From the NCBI RefSeq assembly GCF_900187365.1, contig NZ_FYDG01000001.1:248001-312000 (forward strand): DNA of 64,000 nt. The letters are read 5' to 3'. The position numbers were made by a program, and so were the translations under genes. The notes under the pieces are model-generated. The model made no database searches, had not been told where the DNA came from, and was given only the letters and a program-made list of their open reading frames with translations. Shown one piece after another: positions 8,688 to 17,800 of the stretch (its first letter is position 1; each line of letters begins with the position of its first letter). Source of the DNA: Rhodoblastus acidophilus. GTDB lineage: Bacteria; Pseudomonadota; Alphaproteobacteria; Rhizobiales; Beijerinckiaceae.

Positions 8688-9851
8688 TTATTTCTCCCCC
8701 ATCTGCGCCGCCGCCGGCGTGGGGGCCAAAGGTGTCGGGGCGACTTGCGCATTGGGGCGCGCCCGCTGCACGCCCTCGACAATGACGCGCTCGCCCTCGG
8801 CAAGGCCGTCGACCACCGCGGCGGTCTCTGCCGTGGACTGGCCCAGCTTCACCCGGCGCTGCCGGGCCACATCCTTGTCGTCGACGACATAAATGTAAGA
8901 GCCCTGCTGGTCGGTGAGCACGGCGGCGCGCGGGATCGCCAGAATGTCGCGCGGCGTCGGCCCCTCCAGTATCACGCGCACCATTTCGTCATGGGTCAGT
9001 TCGTGACCGCCGCCCCGCAGCGGCGGATTGGCGATGGTCCCGCGCAGAATGATCGTGTCGGTGTCGCGCGCGACGCTGACGTCCTGCAATTTCAGCTGGC
9101 CGGTTTCGCCGTAGACGCGGCCGTCAGGCAGGCGCAGCCGGATTTTCATCGCCTCCAGCCCGCCCTGCGTCGAGAATTGCGCCCGCAATTGCAGCAGCCG
9201 CGTCACCGAAACCGGAAACACGACATAGGCCGGGTCCTGGCTGACGACGGTGGCGAGCGCGCCGGAGGAGGGGCCTACGACATTGCCGGGGGTGATGGCG
9301 ATGCGGCCGATGCGGCCGTCGATCGGCGACCGGATCTCGGTATAGCCCAGGTTGATCTCGGACTGGCGCAATTGCGCCTGCGCCGAGCGCAGCTGCGCCG
9401 CCGCCGTGCGCTGGGCGGCGCGGGCGTTGTCGGCGGTGCTGCGGCTGGCGGCGTTGGTCTTCAGCAGTTCCTCGGCGCGGTTCAGCGTCAGATTGGCCAG
9501 CTCCAGCTGCGCCTCCGCCTGCGCCACCGCGGCGCGCTTGGCCTCGACGTCGGCCTGGAACGGCGGCTGCTCCAGCCGGAACAGCAGGTCGCCCTGCTTG
9601 ACCTCGGCGCCTTCGGCAAACAACTGGTCCTGTAGCCAGGCGCTGACGCGCGCGACCAGATCGACGCGGCCGATCGCCTGGACGCGACCGTTGATCTCGG
9701 TGGTTTCGGTGACGGCTTTGGTGCGCGCGGGAACGACGCCCACCGAAGGCGGACCGCCGGCCGGCGCTTGCCCGAAGCTCGGGGCGGCTAACAGCATCGC
9801 CACGACAAAGGCGCACGAACCAAGGGCGCAAGAACGGAGGGCGGAAGGCAT
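8688..9851 (-). CDS. RND efflux periplasmic adaptor (membrane fusion protein)
   Basis: The 387-residue protein has a cleavable signal (to about SFGQAP) and then the adaptor order. A barrel/lipoyl segment (VDLVARVSAWLQDQLFAEGAEV..GDLLFRLEQPP) is followed by a long alpha-helical hairpin rich in Ala, Gln and Glu, then the second lipoyl half (IRSPIDGRIGRIAITPGNVV) and a C-terminal beta region (VVDGLAEGERVIVEGV). It links the inner membrane pump to an outer channel. No lipobox is visible, so it is probably not a lipoprotein. GGAG precedes the ATG by eight bases. It is the first clear gene of the pump operon, downstream of the TetR gene. Confidence 0.92.
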   Translation of the reverse strand: MPSALRSCALGSCAFVVAMLLAAPSFGQAPAGGPPSVGVVPARTKAVTETTEINGRVQAIGRVDLVARVSAWLQDQLFAEGAEVKQGDLLFRLEQPPFQADVEAKRAAVAQAEAQLELANLTLNRAEELLKTNAASRSTADNARAAQRTAAAQLRSAQAQLRQSEINLGYTEIRSPIDGRIGRIAITPGNVVGPSSGALATVVSQDPAYVVFPVSVTRLLQLRAQFSTQGGLEAMKIRLRLPDGRVYGETGQLKLQDVSVARDTDTIILRGTIANPPLRGGGHELTHDEMVRVILEGPTPRDILAIPRAAVLTDQQGSYIYVVDDKDVARQRRVKLGQSTAETAAVVDGLAEGERVIVEGVQRARPNAQVAPTPLAPTPAAAQMGEK

Positions 9852-9866
9852 GGGTCGGCTCCAGTG

Positions 9867-9992
9867 TCAGTTTTGAGCGGCGAGGTTTTGCGGAGGACGG
9901 CTGAACCGCCGCCGCAGAGGCGGCCCGTTGGGCCGCCGCGCGCAAACGAGGCTGGTCGGGCGGCGCAATTTCAGACAAGCGATAAGGCTCAT
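9867..9992 (-). CDS. Possible 41-residue basic peptide between tetR and the adaptor
   Basis: A short frame, MSLIACLKLRRPTSLVCARR and onward, lies in the 208-base interval between the regulator and the adaptor, in the same direction. GGAG lies seven bases before the ATG. It is very arginine-rich, which a random GC-rich frame can also give. If translated, it could act as a leader affecting pump expression. There is no homology argument, so confidence is low. Confidence 0.25.
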   Translation of the reverse strand: MSLIACLKLRRPTSLVCARRPNGPPLRRRFSRPPQNLAAQN

Positions 9993-10059
9993 GAAAAATC
10001 TCCGGAACTCCGAAGGCGCGGACGACCGCGCGCGCGAGGCCTGACAGGCGAGGGATGCG

Positions 10060-10716
10060 TCAGGCTTGCGGCCCGACGCGGCCACCGGCGCGATAGGCGG
10101 CGAGGAACACGCGCACGCCGCCTTCGATCAGCGCCTGATATTCGGCGGCGCCCGGCGGCCCGAGAGACATTTCCCAGCGCAGGTGCAGCCGGCCCTGCAC
10201 GAGGCTGAGAAACTGCACGGCGGCGAGACGGATGTTGTCGATGCGCAGCAGCCCGCGCGCGATGGCGATCTCCAGAAAAGCCGACATCTCGTCCTCGCAC
10301 CGTCCCGGCCCGGCGCGCCAAAAGGTCTCGACGGCCTTGGGAAAGCGGCCGGCGCTGATCATGATCAGGCGATGCAGGTCCAGCCCGCGATCTTGCAGAA
10401 AGAAGGCGGTGTAGCGGCGCGCGATGCCCAGCAGTTCGGCGTCAAGGTCGATCGGGCCGTCATGCGCGGGCCACAAGGCCTGCGGACCCAGCCGGCCGCA
10501 TTCGTCGTCGATCAGCCGGAGCAGCAGATCGTCCTTGCCGGTGAAATGCACATAGACCGTCGCCTTGGACACGCCGGCCTCGCGGGCGATCATGTCCATG
10601 CTGGTCGCATCGAAGCCCAATTGCAGGAACAGCGCCCGCGCCTTTTCGAGAATCAGGCGGTACTTGCGGTTTTCGCCGGTCTCGTCGGTGGCTTCCTGCT
10701 TCCTCGGTCTGGGCAT
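10060..10716 (-). CDS. TetR/AcrR-family transcriptional repressor of the adjacent RND pump
   Basis: The 218-residue protein has an N-terminal TetR helix-turn-helix (ATSMDMIAREAGVSKATVYVHF, residues about 30-60). The C-terminal half has the HRLIMISAGRFPKAVETFW segment typical of AefR-like ligand-binding domains that commonly sit beside RND pumps. I chose the ATG beginning MPRPRK because AGGAG lies nine bases upstream. An ATG nine bases earlier is possible. The gene reads in the same direction as the pump operon and lies just upstream, so it may control both itself and the pump. Confidence 0.88.
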   Translation of the reverse strand: MPRPRKQEATDETGENRKYRLILEKARALFLQLGFDATSMDMIAREAGVSKATVYVHFTGKDDLLLRLIDDECGRLGPQALWPAHDGPIDLDAELLGIARRYTAFFLQDRGLDLHRLIMISAGRFPKAVETFWRAGPGRCEDEMSAFLEIAIARGLLRIDNIRLAAVQFLSLVQGRLHLRWEMSLGPPGAAEYQALIEGGVRVFLAAYRAGGRVGPQA

Positions 10717-10810
10717 GTCCAACATCTCCTGGCGCCCGACGCGGCGTCGGAGCGGGCGCGCTGGCCCTCGTCGATGCGGGACCTTAGGCCGGAACAACCA
10801 GGCTTGCAAC

Positions 10811-10834
10811 AAAAACGAAACGGTTTAGTTTAAA
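10811..10834. promoter_or_regulatory. Candidate TetR operator / promoter
   Basis: An AT-rich island upstream of tetR contains AAACGGTTT (10818-10826), a short palindrome of the AAAC-n-GTTT kind often bound by pump-associated TetR repressors, followed by AGTTTAAA. It lies 100 bases before the tetR start. The assignment is by position and symmetry only. Confidence 0.35.
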
Positions 10835-10906
10835 GATCGTCACGCCGGGCCGGGCGGCGCGTCGGAGCGCCCCGGGGATCCGGCCCCAGCCACGGAGACA
10901 TCGGCC

Positions 10907-11143
10907 ATGACGCCGTCTCGAAGGATCGCGATCGCTCATCTGCTGGCGGCGCTTGGGCTTGTTGGGGCGCCGACGGGCGAGGCCGCGGCGCTCGAAACCG
11001 GCGCGGGCGACGGCGACTGGCGCCGCCATGAAATTGTCCGGACCTATCGCGACGAGGACGGCTGCCGGGTGCGCGTCACCAGCTATCACCGGCTCAACGG
11101 CGAGATCGACACACGAGAGAGCCGCGACTGCGGCAAGGACTGA
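10907..11143 (+). CDS. Small secreted protein of unknown function
   Basis: The 78-residue protein has a signal peptide (MTPSRRIAIAHLLAALGLVG, cleavage near EAAA). The mature part of about 50 residues is highly charged (WRRHEIVRTYRDEDGCRVR) and carries two cysteines that could form a disulfide. I do not recognise a family. GGAG lies about ten bases before the ATG. It stands alone between tetR and the TonB-nucleotidase operon. Confidence 0.65.
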   Translation: MTPSRRIAIAHLLAALGLVGAPTGEAAALETGAGDGDWRRHEIVRTYRDEDGCRVRVTSYHRLNGEIDTRESRDCGKD

Positions 11144-11450
11144 GCGCCGCGCTGGCGCGACGGATGGGTTATGATGCGGCCGCGGCTGACTTTTTCGGCG
11201 CAGGCCAGGCCGAGGAGCCGGCTGCGCATCGCCTTTGCCATCGGCTGTGGCGCCAAAGACACGTCGCCGCGCCGGCTCCAAAAAAACCTTAGAAATAAAT
11301 AATTTACCAACGTCTCTCTCAGGGCGGGGCGGCGGCGTCCATGCGCCCGATCACGCGCGTAATCCAATTGTCGCGCTTTGGTCATCAGCGCGTCAGGCAA
11401 AGCTTCTTTTGGTGTCGGCCACGCGAGACGCCAAAGGACGATGCCTTGCC
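11144..11450. other. Interval upstream of the exbD-tonB-receptor-exbB-nucleotidase operon
   Basis: This 307-base stretch holds no credible gene. An AT-rich core at about 11280-11310 is the likeliest promoter region for the downstream operon. A pair of GTCA repeats 11 bases apart (11381 and 11392) faintly resembles a Pho box but matches poorly. Confidence 0.4.
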
Positions 11451-11861
11451 ATGCGAAGCTGGCCCCGGAAGACCGAAAAACGCGCGCGCATCGAAATCAT
11501 CCCGATGATCGATGTGATGATGTTCCTGCTGGTGTTCTTCGTGCTGATCAGCATGAACGTGCTGCCCGCGCTTGGCCTGCGCATCGCGCCGCCGACCTCG
11601 GCGCGGCCCGACCAGATGGTCGAGCGCACCCGCATGCAGGTCGGCATCGATCCGAACGGCGGCGTGTTCCTTGACGGCGTCGCCATCGAACTCGCCGCGC
11701 TCACCGAACGCCTGAAGGCCGCCAACAGCCCGGACAAGCCGCTCGCGGTGATTATCGCCGGCGATTCCGGCGCCAATCTCCAGCATCTCGTCAGCGTGCT
11801 CGACGCGCTGAAGGCGGCGGGCGTGGCCAGCGCCCAGATCGTGGCGAAGCAGAAGCCATGA
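11451..11861 (+). CDS. exbD: ExbD/TolR-type biopolymer transport protein
   Basis: The 136-residue protein has one transmembrane helix near the N-terminus, preceded by a basic segment. RIEIIPMIDVMMFLLVFFVL contains the essential membrane Asp (in PMID) of ExbD proteins. The periplasmic part ends in the usual beta-alpha fold. With ExbB it forms the proton-driven motor for TonB. The preferred ATG follows AAAGGACG at a longish spacing. It is the first gene of a five-gene operon, and its stop overlaps the tonB start as ATGA. Confidence 0.88.
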   Translation: MRSWPRKTEKRARIEIIPMIDVMMFLLVFFVLISMNVLPALGLRIAPPTSARPDQMVERTRMQVGIDPNGGVFLDGVAIELAALTERLKAANSPDKPLAVIIAGDSGANLQHLVSVLDALKAAGVASAQIVAKQKP

Positions 11862-12592
11862 GCGCGACGCCGGGATCGTGCTGGCGCAGGCCCGAGGTCG
11901 TCAGCCACCTGTCCAGCCTCGCGCTGACGGCGGCGATGGCGGCGGGATTTTTCTTCGCCGCGCCGGAGCGTCTGAACAGCGAGCCGGAGCCGTCGCCCGC
12001 CTCCGACCTCCAGCTGTCGCTGGTCGAGCCGCCGCCGGAGGAGCCCAAGGCCGAACCCACGCCGGAGCGGCCGCCCCAGCCGCAGCCCGAGCCACCGCCC
12101 AAACCCGAGGCGAAGGCGCCGTTGACGACGCCCGAAGGCGCGCTGCCGCCGCCGAAAAAGCTCAAGCCGCCGAAACGAAAAGTCGTCGAGGCGCCGGACG
12201 ACGAGGACGATGAACCCAAGCCGGTCGCCAAGCCGAAGCCCCGGGCGAAGCCCGCCGAGGCGACGCCGCGCCGCGCGGCGGCCGCGCCGCGTTCGGAGCG
12301 CGGCGGTCCCGCCGCCGCCCCGCGCGCCTCGGCCGGTTCGGCCGCCGCCTTCCGCGCCTGCCTGCAGGCGCACGCCCGCTATCCCACCTCCAAGGAGGCG
12401 CGGCAGCAGAATCCGCATGGCGCGGTCGGCGTCAGCGTCTCGGTTTCCGGCGGCGCGATCGCCGGGGTTTCCGTCACCTCCAGTTCGGGATCGGGGCTGC
12501 TCGACCAGGCCGCGCGCGCCAGCGTGCTGTCGTCCGGCTGCGGCTCCGCCGCCGGCGGCGCCTCCCAGCTCACCGGCCGGATCGTCTTCTGA
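11858..12592 (+). CDS. tonB: TonB-like energy transducer
   Basis: The 244-residue protein has an N-terminal membrane anchor (SSLALTAAMAAGFFFAAP). A Pro-Glu and then Pro-Lys-rich spacer follows (residues about 50-130), with a C-terminal domain of about 90 residues (ACLQAHARYPTSKEARQQNP to GRIVF). The YP motif and the three-stranded ending are standard for TonB. It transmits ExbBD energy to the receptor encoded next. Start overlaps the exbD stop by four bases, implying translational coupling. Confidence 0.85.
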   Translation: MSATPGSCWRRPEVVSHLSSLALTAAMAAGFFFAAPERLNSEPEPSPASDLQLSLVEPPPEEPKAEPTPERPPQPQPEPPPKPEAKAPLTTPEGALPPPKKLKPPKRKVVEAPDDEDDEPKPVAKPKPRAKPAEATPRRAAAAPRSERGGPAAAPRASAGSAAAFRACLQAHARYPTSKEARQQNPHGAVGVSVSVSGGAIAGVSVTSSSGSGLLDQAARASVLSSGCGSAAGGASQLTGRIVF

Positions 12593-12630
12593 CCACGCGA
12601 TTGCACAGACTTGAACCCACGAGGACCGAC

Positions 12631-15132
12631 ATGAAGCTGAAAACTCTCGCGCTGGCCCTACTCGCCGGCACAGCCCTTCCGCCGTCGGCGCTGGGGCAGA
12701 CGGCCCCGCCGGACGCCGCCGCCCAGCCGGGGGCGCAACCCCGTTCGCGCGATTCCCGCGCCATGGGCGGCCTCACCGCCGCCCCCACCGACTTCGGCAC
12801 GGTCCAAGCCGGCGGCGGCGAGGGAACGCCCGGCGACGGCGCGCCGAACCCGTTCGGCGTCACCCGCGCCGATCTCGGCGGCGGCTACATGATCGAGGAG
12901 GACGCGACCAAGACGCGCTCCACCGTCACCCGCGACGCCATCGACAAGCTGCAGCCGACCGCCAGTCCCTACCAGATGATTCAGCTGCTGCCGGGCGTCA
13001 ACGCGGTCAGCACCGACAATATCGGCCTGTCCGGCGGCAATGTCCGCGTGCGCGGCTTCAATTCCGACCATCTCGGCTTCACCATCGAAGGCGCGCCGAT
13101 CAACGATTCCGGCAATTTCGCGCTCTACCCGCAGGAATATGTCGATTCCGAGAACATCAGCTCGATCTCGATCGCGCAAGGGTCGGCCGACCTCGACTCG
13201 CCGCATATCGGCGCGGTCGGCGGCGTCATCAACATGTACATGATCGACCCGTCCAAGACCGCCGGCGGCGTGCTCAGCTTCAGCGCCGGCTCCAACGCGA
13301 CCTTCCGCGAATATATGCGGGTCGACACCGGGCAGATCGGCGATTACCGCGGCTATGTCTCGTTCTCGCATCTGGGCGACAACCACTGGAACCATCTCGG
13401 CCGCGACGACCGCTACAATATCGAGATGAAGTCGGTTTACGACATCGACGCCGGCGATACGATCCGCCTGTCGGTGATCTACAACGACATGACCAACACC
13501 CAGTGGCCGTTCCCGACGCTGGCGCAATATTCGGCCGGCAATTACACCACGGGATGGCCGGCGCATCTGCCGAGCAATTTCACCACGCTGTCGAACCAGA
13601 GCGCCTACGCCAATTACGCCGGCTACAAGATCAATCCGTTCAAGAACGTCATCGCCTCGGCGCCGTCGAACTTCACCCTCGCGCCCAACCTGACTTTCGA
13701 CACCATTCCCTATTTCTGGTACGGCTTCGGCAATGGCGGCGGCGTCACCGCCATGAACGAGGCCACCGGAATCGGCTGGGGCGGGCTGAAGGTCACGAAC
13801 GTCAACTATGGCGGCGGCTCGACGCTGACCGACAACGTGCTCTACTACAATCCGTCGATCACCGAGACCGTCCGCCCCGGCGTCATCAACAAGCTGACCT
13901 GGACGATGGACGCCCACAAGCTGGTGCTCGGCTACTGGCTCGAAGACGCGCTGCATCACCAGTGGGGCCCGTTCGAGCCGCTCGCCTCTGACGGCTCGGT
14001 CGCGGACCCCTTCGCCGTCAGCAATAATTTTGCGCTGCCGGCGGGCGCGGTCTGCAAATCCGGCTCGACGCCGGTGGCCTGTCCGGGCGGGCCGATGCAA
14101 AAGCGCGCGGCCTGGACCCACACGCTCACCAATGTGATCTTCGTCGGCGACACCTGGACCTACAACGACAAGCTGACCTTCGAACTCGGCGCCAAACAGG
14201 CGTTCATCGACCGCCACGTCGTAAACCAACTGCCCTATGCCGCCAGCCCGGTCGTCGATCTGCACAACACGGCGTTCCTGCCCACCGCCGGGGTCCGCTA
14301 TCGCTGGGACGACAAGAACCAGTTCATCGCCAGCGTCAGCACCACCATCCGCACCGCGCCGAACTATAATCTCTACACGGCCTATGCGAACGGCGCCATG
14401 ACGGCGCCGATCAACAGCATTCCCCCGGAACGCGGCGTTTCCTATGAAATCGGCCACCGCCACCAGGGCGAACTGTTCGCCACCTCGGTGACCGGTTTCC
14501 TGTCGCGGTTCGACCACTTCCAGCAATCGACCAACGAACTCGACCCGGCGGGAACCGGCGCCACCTATACCGGCGTCACGCTCGATGTCGGCCGCCTGAT
14601 GATCTACGGCGTTGACGCCGAAATCGGCTTCCGGCGCTGGAACAACTTCCGCCCCTATGTCTCGGGCGAACTGGTCCATAGTGAAATGCTGGACAACTGG
14701 CGCACCACCACGACGGCCAAGTCCCTCGACTACCTGCCGACCAAGGGCAAGCAATTGCCGGGCACGCCCAATTCCAGCGTCGCCGTGGGCATCGACTATG
14801 ACGACGGCCACATCCTCGGCAATCTCATCTTCAAGGCCATCGCCGGGCAATATTCGACCTATGTGAACGACGAGCGCATCCCCGGCTATGGCCGGCTCGA
14901 CGCCATGATCGGCTATCGTTTCGACGATTACGGCTGGGCCAAGAAGCCGACCCTCCAGCTCAATCTGTTCAACCTGACCGACCGCGTCGTTCTCACCGGC
15001 GTCAACTCGCTGGCCAACAACGCCAAGGCCACGACGGGGACGCTCGGCGGCGCCATCGCCGCGTCGGGGACGCCCAATTATTATCTCGGCCAGGGCTTCT
15101 CCGCCCTGCTGACCATGAAGACGGCGTTCTGA
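12631..15132 (+). CDS. TonB-dependent outer membrane receptor (organophosphate/nucleotide module)
   Basis: The 833-residue protein has a signal peptide (MKLKTLALALLAGTALPPSA) and then a plug domain (YQMIQLLPGVNAVSTDN, NVRVRGFNSDHLGFTIEGAP, IGAVGGVINMY). The rest is a long 22-strand-type barrel rich in aromatic-ended beta strands, ending in the required Phe (MKTAF). The GAGGA site supports this ATG over one ten codons upstream. It lies between tonB and exbB, with a secreted 5'-nucleotidase-type enzyme ending the operon. The ligand may therefore be a nucleotide, nucleoside or other phosphoester. That is inferred from context, not from the receptor sequence. Confidence 0.9.
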   Translation: MKLKTLALALLAGTALPPSALGQTAPPDAAAQPGAQPRSRDSRAMGGLTAAPTDFGTVQAGGGEGTPGDGAPNPFGVTRADLGGGYMIEEDATKTRSTVTRDAIDKLQPTASPYQMIQLLPGVNAVSTDNIGLSGGNVRVRGFNSDHLGFTIEGAPINDSGNFALYPQEYVDSENISSISIAQGSADLDSPHIGAVGGVINMYMIDPSKTAGGVLSFSAGSNATFREYMRVDTGQIGDYRGYVSFSHLGDNHWNHLGRDDRYNIEMKSVYDIDAGDTIRLSVIYNDMTNTQWPFPTLAQYSAGNYTTGWPAHLPSNFTTLSNQSAYANYAGYKINPFKNVIASAPSNFTLAPNLTFDTIPYFWYGFGNGGGVTAMNEATGIGWGGLKVTNVNYGGGSTLTDNVLYYNPSITETVRPGVINKLTWTMDAHKLVLGYWLEDALHHQWGPFEPLASDGSVADPFAVSNNFALPAGAVCKSGSTPVACPGGPMQKRAAWTHTLTNVIFVGDTWTYNDKLTFELGAKQAFIDRHVVNQLPYAASPVVDLHNTAFLPTAGVRYRWDDKNQFIASVSTTIRTAPNYNLYTAYANGAMTAPINSIPPERGVSYEIGHRHQGELFATSVTGFLSRFDHFQQSTNELDPAGTGATYTGVTLDVGRLMIYGVDAEIGFRRWNNFRPYVSGELVHSEMLDNWRTTTTAKSLDYLPTKGKQLPGTPNSSVAVGIDYDDGHILGNLIFKAIAGQYSTYVNDERIPGYGRLDAMIGYRFDDYGWAKKPTLQLNLFNLTDRVVLTGVNSLANNAKATTGTLGGAIAASGTPNYYLGQGFSALLTMKTAF

Positions 15133-15134
15133 CC

Positions 15135-15797
15135 ATGGCCATCGACACTGCTTATTTCCATCACATCTGCATCGTCCTGCTCTGGGGAATGCTCGGTCTG
15201 CTCACGCTGGTCCTGCTGGAGCGGCTGATCTACTACATCCTTGTCGGCTTCAAGGCCGGCAAGCTCGCCCGCGCCGCGCGGGAGGGGGCCGTGCGCCCCG
15301 GCGCGCACGTGCTCGGCGGCGCCGATCCGATCACGCGCGGCCTCGCCGAATATGTCGAGGCCCAAGCGCGCGCCGGGATCAAGCGCGAGCGGCTGGAGGA
15401 TCTCTCCGCCGCCTTGTTCATCGACGTGGACGGGCGCATCGGCGCGCGGCTGTGGCTGCTCGACACCATCGTGACCGCCGCGCCGCTGCTCGGCCTGCTC
15501 GGCACGATTCTGGGCATCATGGATGCGTTCAACGCGTTGTCGTCGGGCGGCGTGTCCGATCCGGCGGCGGTCTCGCGCGGCATCGCCGCCGCGCTGGTCG
15601 CCACCGCCATCGGCATTTTCACCGCGCTGTGCGGGCTGGTCGGCCACAATTTCCTGCATCGCATGGCCGACAACCTGACCGAGCAGTTCAAGCGCCTGAT
15701 CCTGCTGACCGAAGCCATTCCTGCTCACGAGGCGCAGGCGTCTTCGACGCCAGCGTCTGCGGCGCCGGAAGACTCGCCCGTCGGCGCCACGGCCTGA
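15135..15797 (+). CDS. exbB: ExbB/TolQ-type proton channel protein
   Basis: The 220-residue protein has an N-terminal helix (HICIVLLWGMLGLLTLVLLERL) and then two close helices. These include TAAPLLGLLGTILGIMDAF, the family hallmark, and GIAAALVATAIGIFTALCGLVG. The MotA/TolQ/ExbB domain conducts protons to power TonB. It begins two bases after the receptor stop. The separation of exbD-tonB and exbB by the receptor gene is a less common order but is repeated in TonB systems dedicated to a single receptor. Confidence 0.9.
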   Translation: MAIDTAYFHHICIVLLWGMLGLLTLVLLERLIYYILVGFKAGKLARAAREGAVRPGAHVLGGADPITRGLAEYVEAQARAGIKRERLEDLSAALFIDVDGRIGARLWLLDTIVTAAPLLGLLGTILGIMDAFNALSSGGVSDPAAVSRGIAAALVATAIGIFTALCGLVGHNFLHRMADNLTEQFKRLILLTEAIPAHEAQASSTPASAAPEDSPVGATA

Positions 15798-15808
15798 GGA
15801 GAACAGAC

Positions 15809-17740
15809 ATGACCGCCGGCCTTTCCCGCAGAAGCCTGCTCGGCGCGGCCGGCGTTCTCGCGCTTGATGCGCAATTCGCCCGAAGCGATGAGGCGCCGCG
15901 CGTAAAATTGCGGCTGCTGTCCACCACGGACCTGCATATGTTCGTGATGGACTGGGACTATTACCACGCCCGGATCGACCCGAAGGTCGGGCTGGTGAAG
16001 ATCGCCGCGTTGGTGGCGCAGGCGCGGCGGGAAAACCCGAACTGCCTGCTGTTCGACAATGGCGACCTGCTGCAGGGCGATCCGCTCGCCGATTGGTGCG
16101 CCGCGCCCGGCCGCCTGCCGGAGGGCGCGCTGCATCCCATGTTCGAGGTGATGAACGGGCTACGATATGACGCGGCCACGCTCGGCAACCACGAATTCAA
16201 TTACGGCCTCGCCTTTCTCGAACGCGCGCTGAACGGGCCGAAATTTCCTTACGTCTCCACCAACATTCTCCGCACAGGCGGCGCGCCTTTCCTGCCGCCG
16301 ACGGCGGTGCTGGAGCGGACGTTGGTGGACGCCTCGGGCGCCCCGCGACAGCTGAAGATCGGCGTGATCGGCTTTGCGCCGCCGCAGATCATGAGTTGGG
16401 ACAAATCGCGCGTCGAAGGCCGGATCGAGGTCGGCGACGCGGTCGAGGCCGCGCGGCGCCATCTGCCGGGCTTGCGCGAGTCATGCGACGTGGTGGTGGC
16501 GCTGCTGCATGGCGGCATCGACTTTTCCGCGCATGATCCGGGCCAGGAAAACCCCGCGCTCGCCCTTTGCCAACTGCCTGGCCTCGACGCGCTGGTGCTC
16601 GGCCACCAGCACAAGCTGTTTCCCGGCCCCGCGTTCGCCGGTCATGCCGAGGTGGACGCCCTGGCCGGAAAAATCGGCGGCGTTCCCGCGGTCATGCCCG
16701 GATTTTGGGGGAGCCATCTCGGCGTGATCGACCTCGATCTGGTCAGGGATCACGACCGCTGGCGCGTGGCGGGGTCGCAGGTCGAGGCGCGGCCGATCTC
16801 GCGGCGCGACGGCGAAAGCGTTGCGGCGCTGGTCGAGGCCGACCCCGCCACCGTCGCGGCCATCGCGCCCGCCCATCGCGCGACCGTGGCCTGGATGGAC
16901 CAGCCGGTGGGACATTTCGCAATGCCGGTGGATTCGTACTTCTGCTGGGCCGGCTACGATCCCGCGACGGCGTTGGTCAACGAGGCGCAACTCGATTACG
17001 GCCGCCGTTGGCTGGCGGGGACGCCCTACGCCGACCTGCCGCTGCTCTCGGCGATGGCGCCGAACAAGTCGGGCTACACGCCCGATTCCTATGTCGATAT
17101 CGCGGCGGGTCCGGTCGCGCTGCGCGATGCGGCCGACCTGTACGTCTACGCCAATACCGTGGTCGCGCTAAAAGTCACCGGGGCGCAGATTCGCGACTGG
17201 CTCGAATATGCGGCCCGCGCCTTCCTGACGCTGACTCTCGACGCCGCCGGCCCGCAAGAGTTGGTGGACCGCCGCATCCCCGGCTACAATTTCGACGCGA
17301 TCGCCGGCCTGACCTATCGCATCGACCCGACGCGTCCCCCGGCGTTCGAGCGCGACGGCGAACGCGTCGCCGGCGGCGGCCGCATCTTCGACCTGCGCTA
17401 TCAAGGCGAGGTGGTGCCGCCCGAACGGGCGTTCATGGTCATCACCAACAGCTATCGCGCCGACAGCGGCAAGACGCCCGGCGCCAATGCGGCCGCGCTG
17501 GCGCTGCGCGCCCCCGACGCCAACCGCGACGCCGTGATCGATTATATCCGCGCGCGAAAAAATAAAAATATCGGCGCGCCGGCTCCGGCGCCATGGCGCT
17601 TCGTCGATCTGCCGAAGAAAATTGCGGCGGCCTTCGACACAGGTGTGGGCGCGCGAGAAAAGATCGGCGAGGTCCCGGGACTGCGCCTGATCCGCGAAGC
17701 CGAGGCCGGCTATCTGCGGGTCGGTTTCGACCTCGGCTGA
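15809..17740 (+). CDS. Periplasmic 5'-nucleotidase / 2',3'-cyclic-nucleotide phosphodiesterase-like metallophosphatase
   Basis: The 643-residue protein begins with a twin-arginine signal (SRRSLLGAAG), consistent with export after metal loading. The metallophosphoesterase motifs appear in order: TTDLHM (DxH), DNGDLLQG (GD), LGNHEFNYG (GNHE), LLHGGID and LGHQHKLF (GHxH). The C-terminal half is the 5'-nucleotidase substrate domain (NSYRADSGK near the end). This is the CpdB/UshA family: it releases phosphate and nucleosides outside the cytoplasm. GAGGA lies nine bases before the ATG, and the gene follows exbB by 11 bases. The linkage suggests the receptor feeds substrates to this enzyme. Confidence 0.88.
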   Translation: MTAGLSRRSLLGAAGVLALDAQFARSDEAPRVKLRLLSTTDLHMFVMDWDYYHARIDPKVGLVKIAALVAQARRENPNCLLFDNGDLLQGDPLADWCAAPGRLPEGALHPMFEVMNGLRYDAATLGNHEFNYGLAFLERALNGPKFPYVSTNILRTGGAPFLPPTAVLERTLVDASGAPRQLKIGVIGFAPPQIMSWDKSRVEGRIEVGDAVEAARRHLPGLRESCDVVVALLHGGIDFSAHDPGQENPALALCQLPGLDALVLGHQHKLFPGPAFAGHAEVDALAGKIGGVPAVMPGFWGSHLGVIDLDLVRDHDRWRVAGSQVEARPISRRDGESVAALVEADPATVAAIAPAHRATVAWMDQPVGHFAMPVDSYFCWAGYDPATALVNEAQLDYGRRWLAGTPYADLPLLSAMAPNKSGYTPDSYVDIAAGPVALRDAADLYVYANTVVALKVTGAQIRDWLEYAARAFLTLTLDAAGPQELVDRRIPGYNFDAIAGLTYRIDPTRPPAFERDGERVAGGGRIFDLRYQGEVVPPERAFMVITNSYRADSGKTPGANAAALALRAPDANRDAVIDYIRARKNKNIGAPAPAPWRFVDLPKKIAAAFDTGVGAREKIGEVPGLRLIREAEAGYLRVGFDLG

Positions 17741-17756
17741 CGCGCGTCCTCACGTT

Positions 17757-17786
17757 GGGTTGCGCGAGGCGTCCCGCGCGCAACCC
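17757..17786. terminator. Intrinsic terminator between convergent genes
   Basis: GGGTTGCGCG pairs perfectly with CGCGCAACCC around a ten-base loop, followed by TTGTT. It sits between the convergent stops of the nucleotidase and the first sulfatase. Confidence 0.65.
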
Positions 17787-17800
17787 TTGTTCAACTCGAT

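Noticed and set aside
11379-11396. Possible Pho box upstream of the exbD-nucleotidase operon
   Set aside because: The two repeats are spaced correctly (11 bases), but only about 9 of 14 consensus positions match, which is too weak to claim phosphate control.
12658-14850. A 730-codon minus-strand frame opposite the first TonB-dependent receptor
   Set aside because: It mirrors the receptor gene, has no ribosome site or recognisable domain, and is rich in Arg, Gly, Asp and Val in the typical antisense manner.
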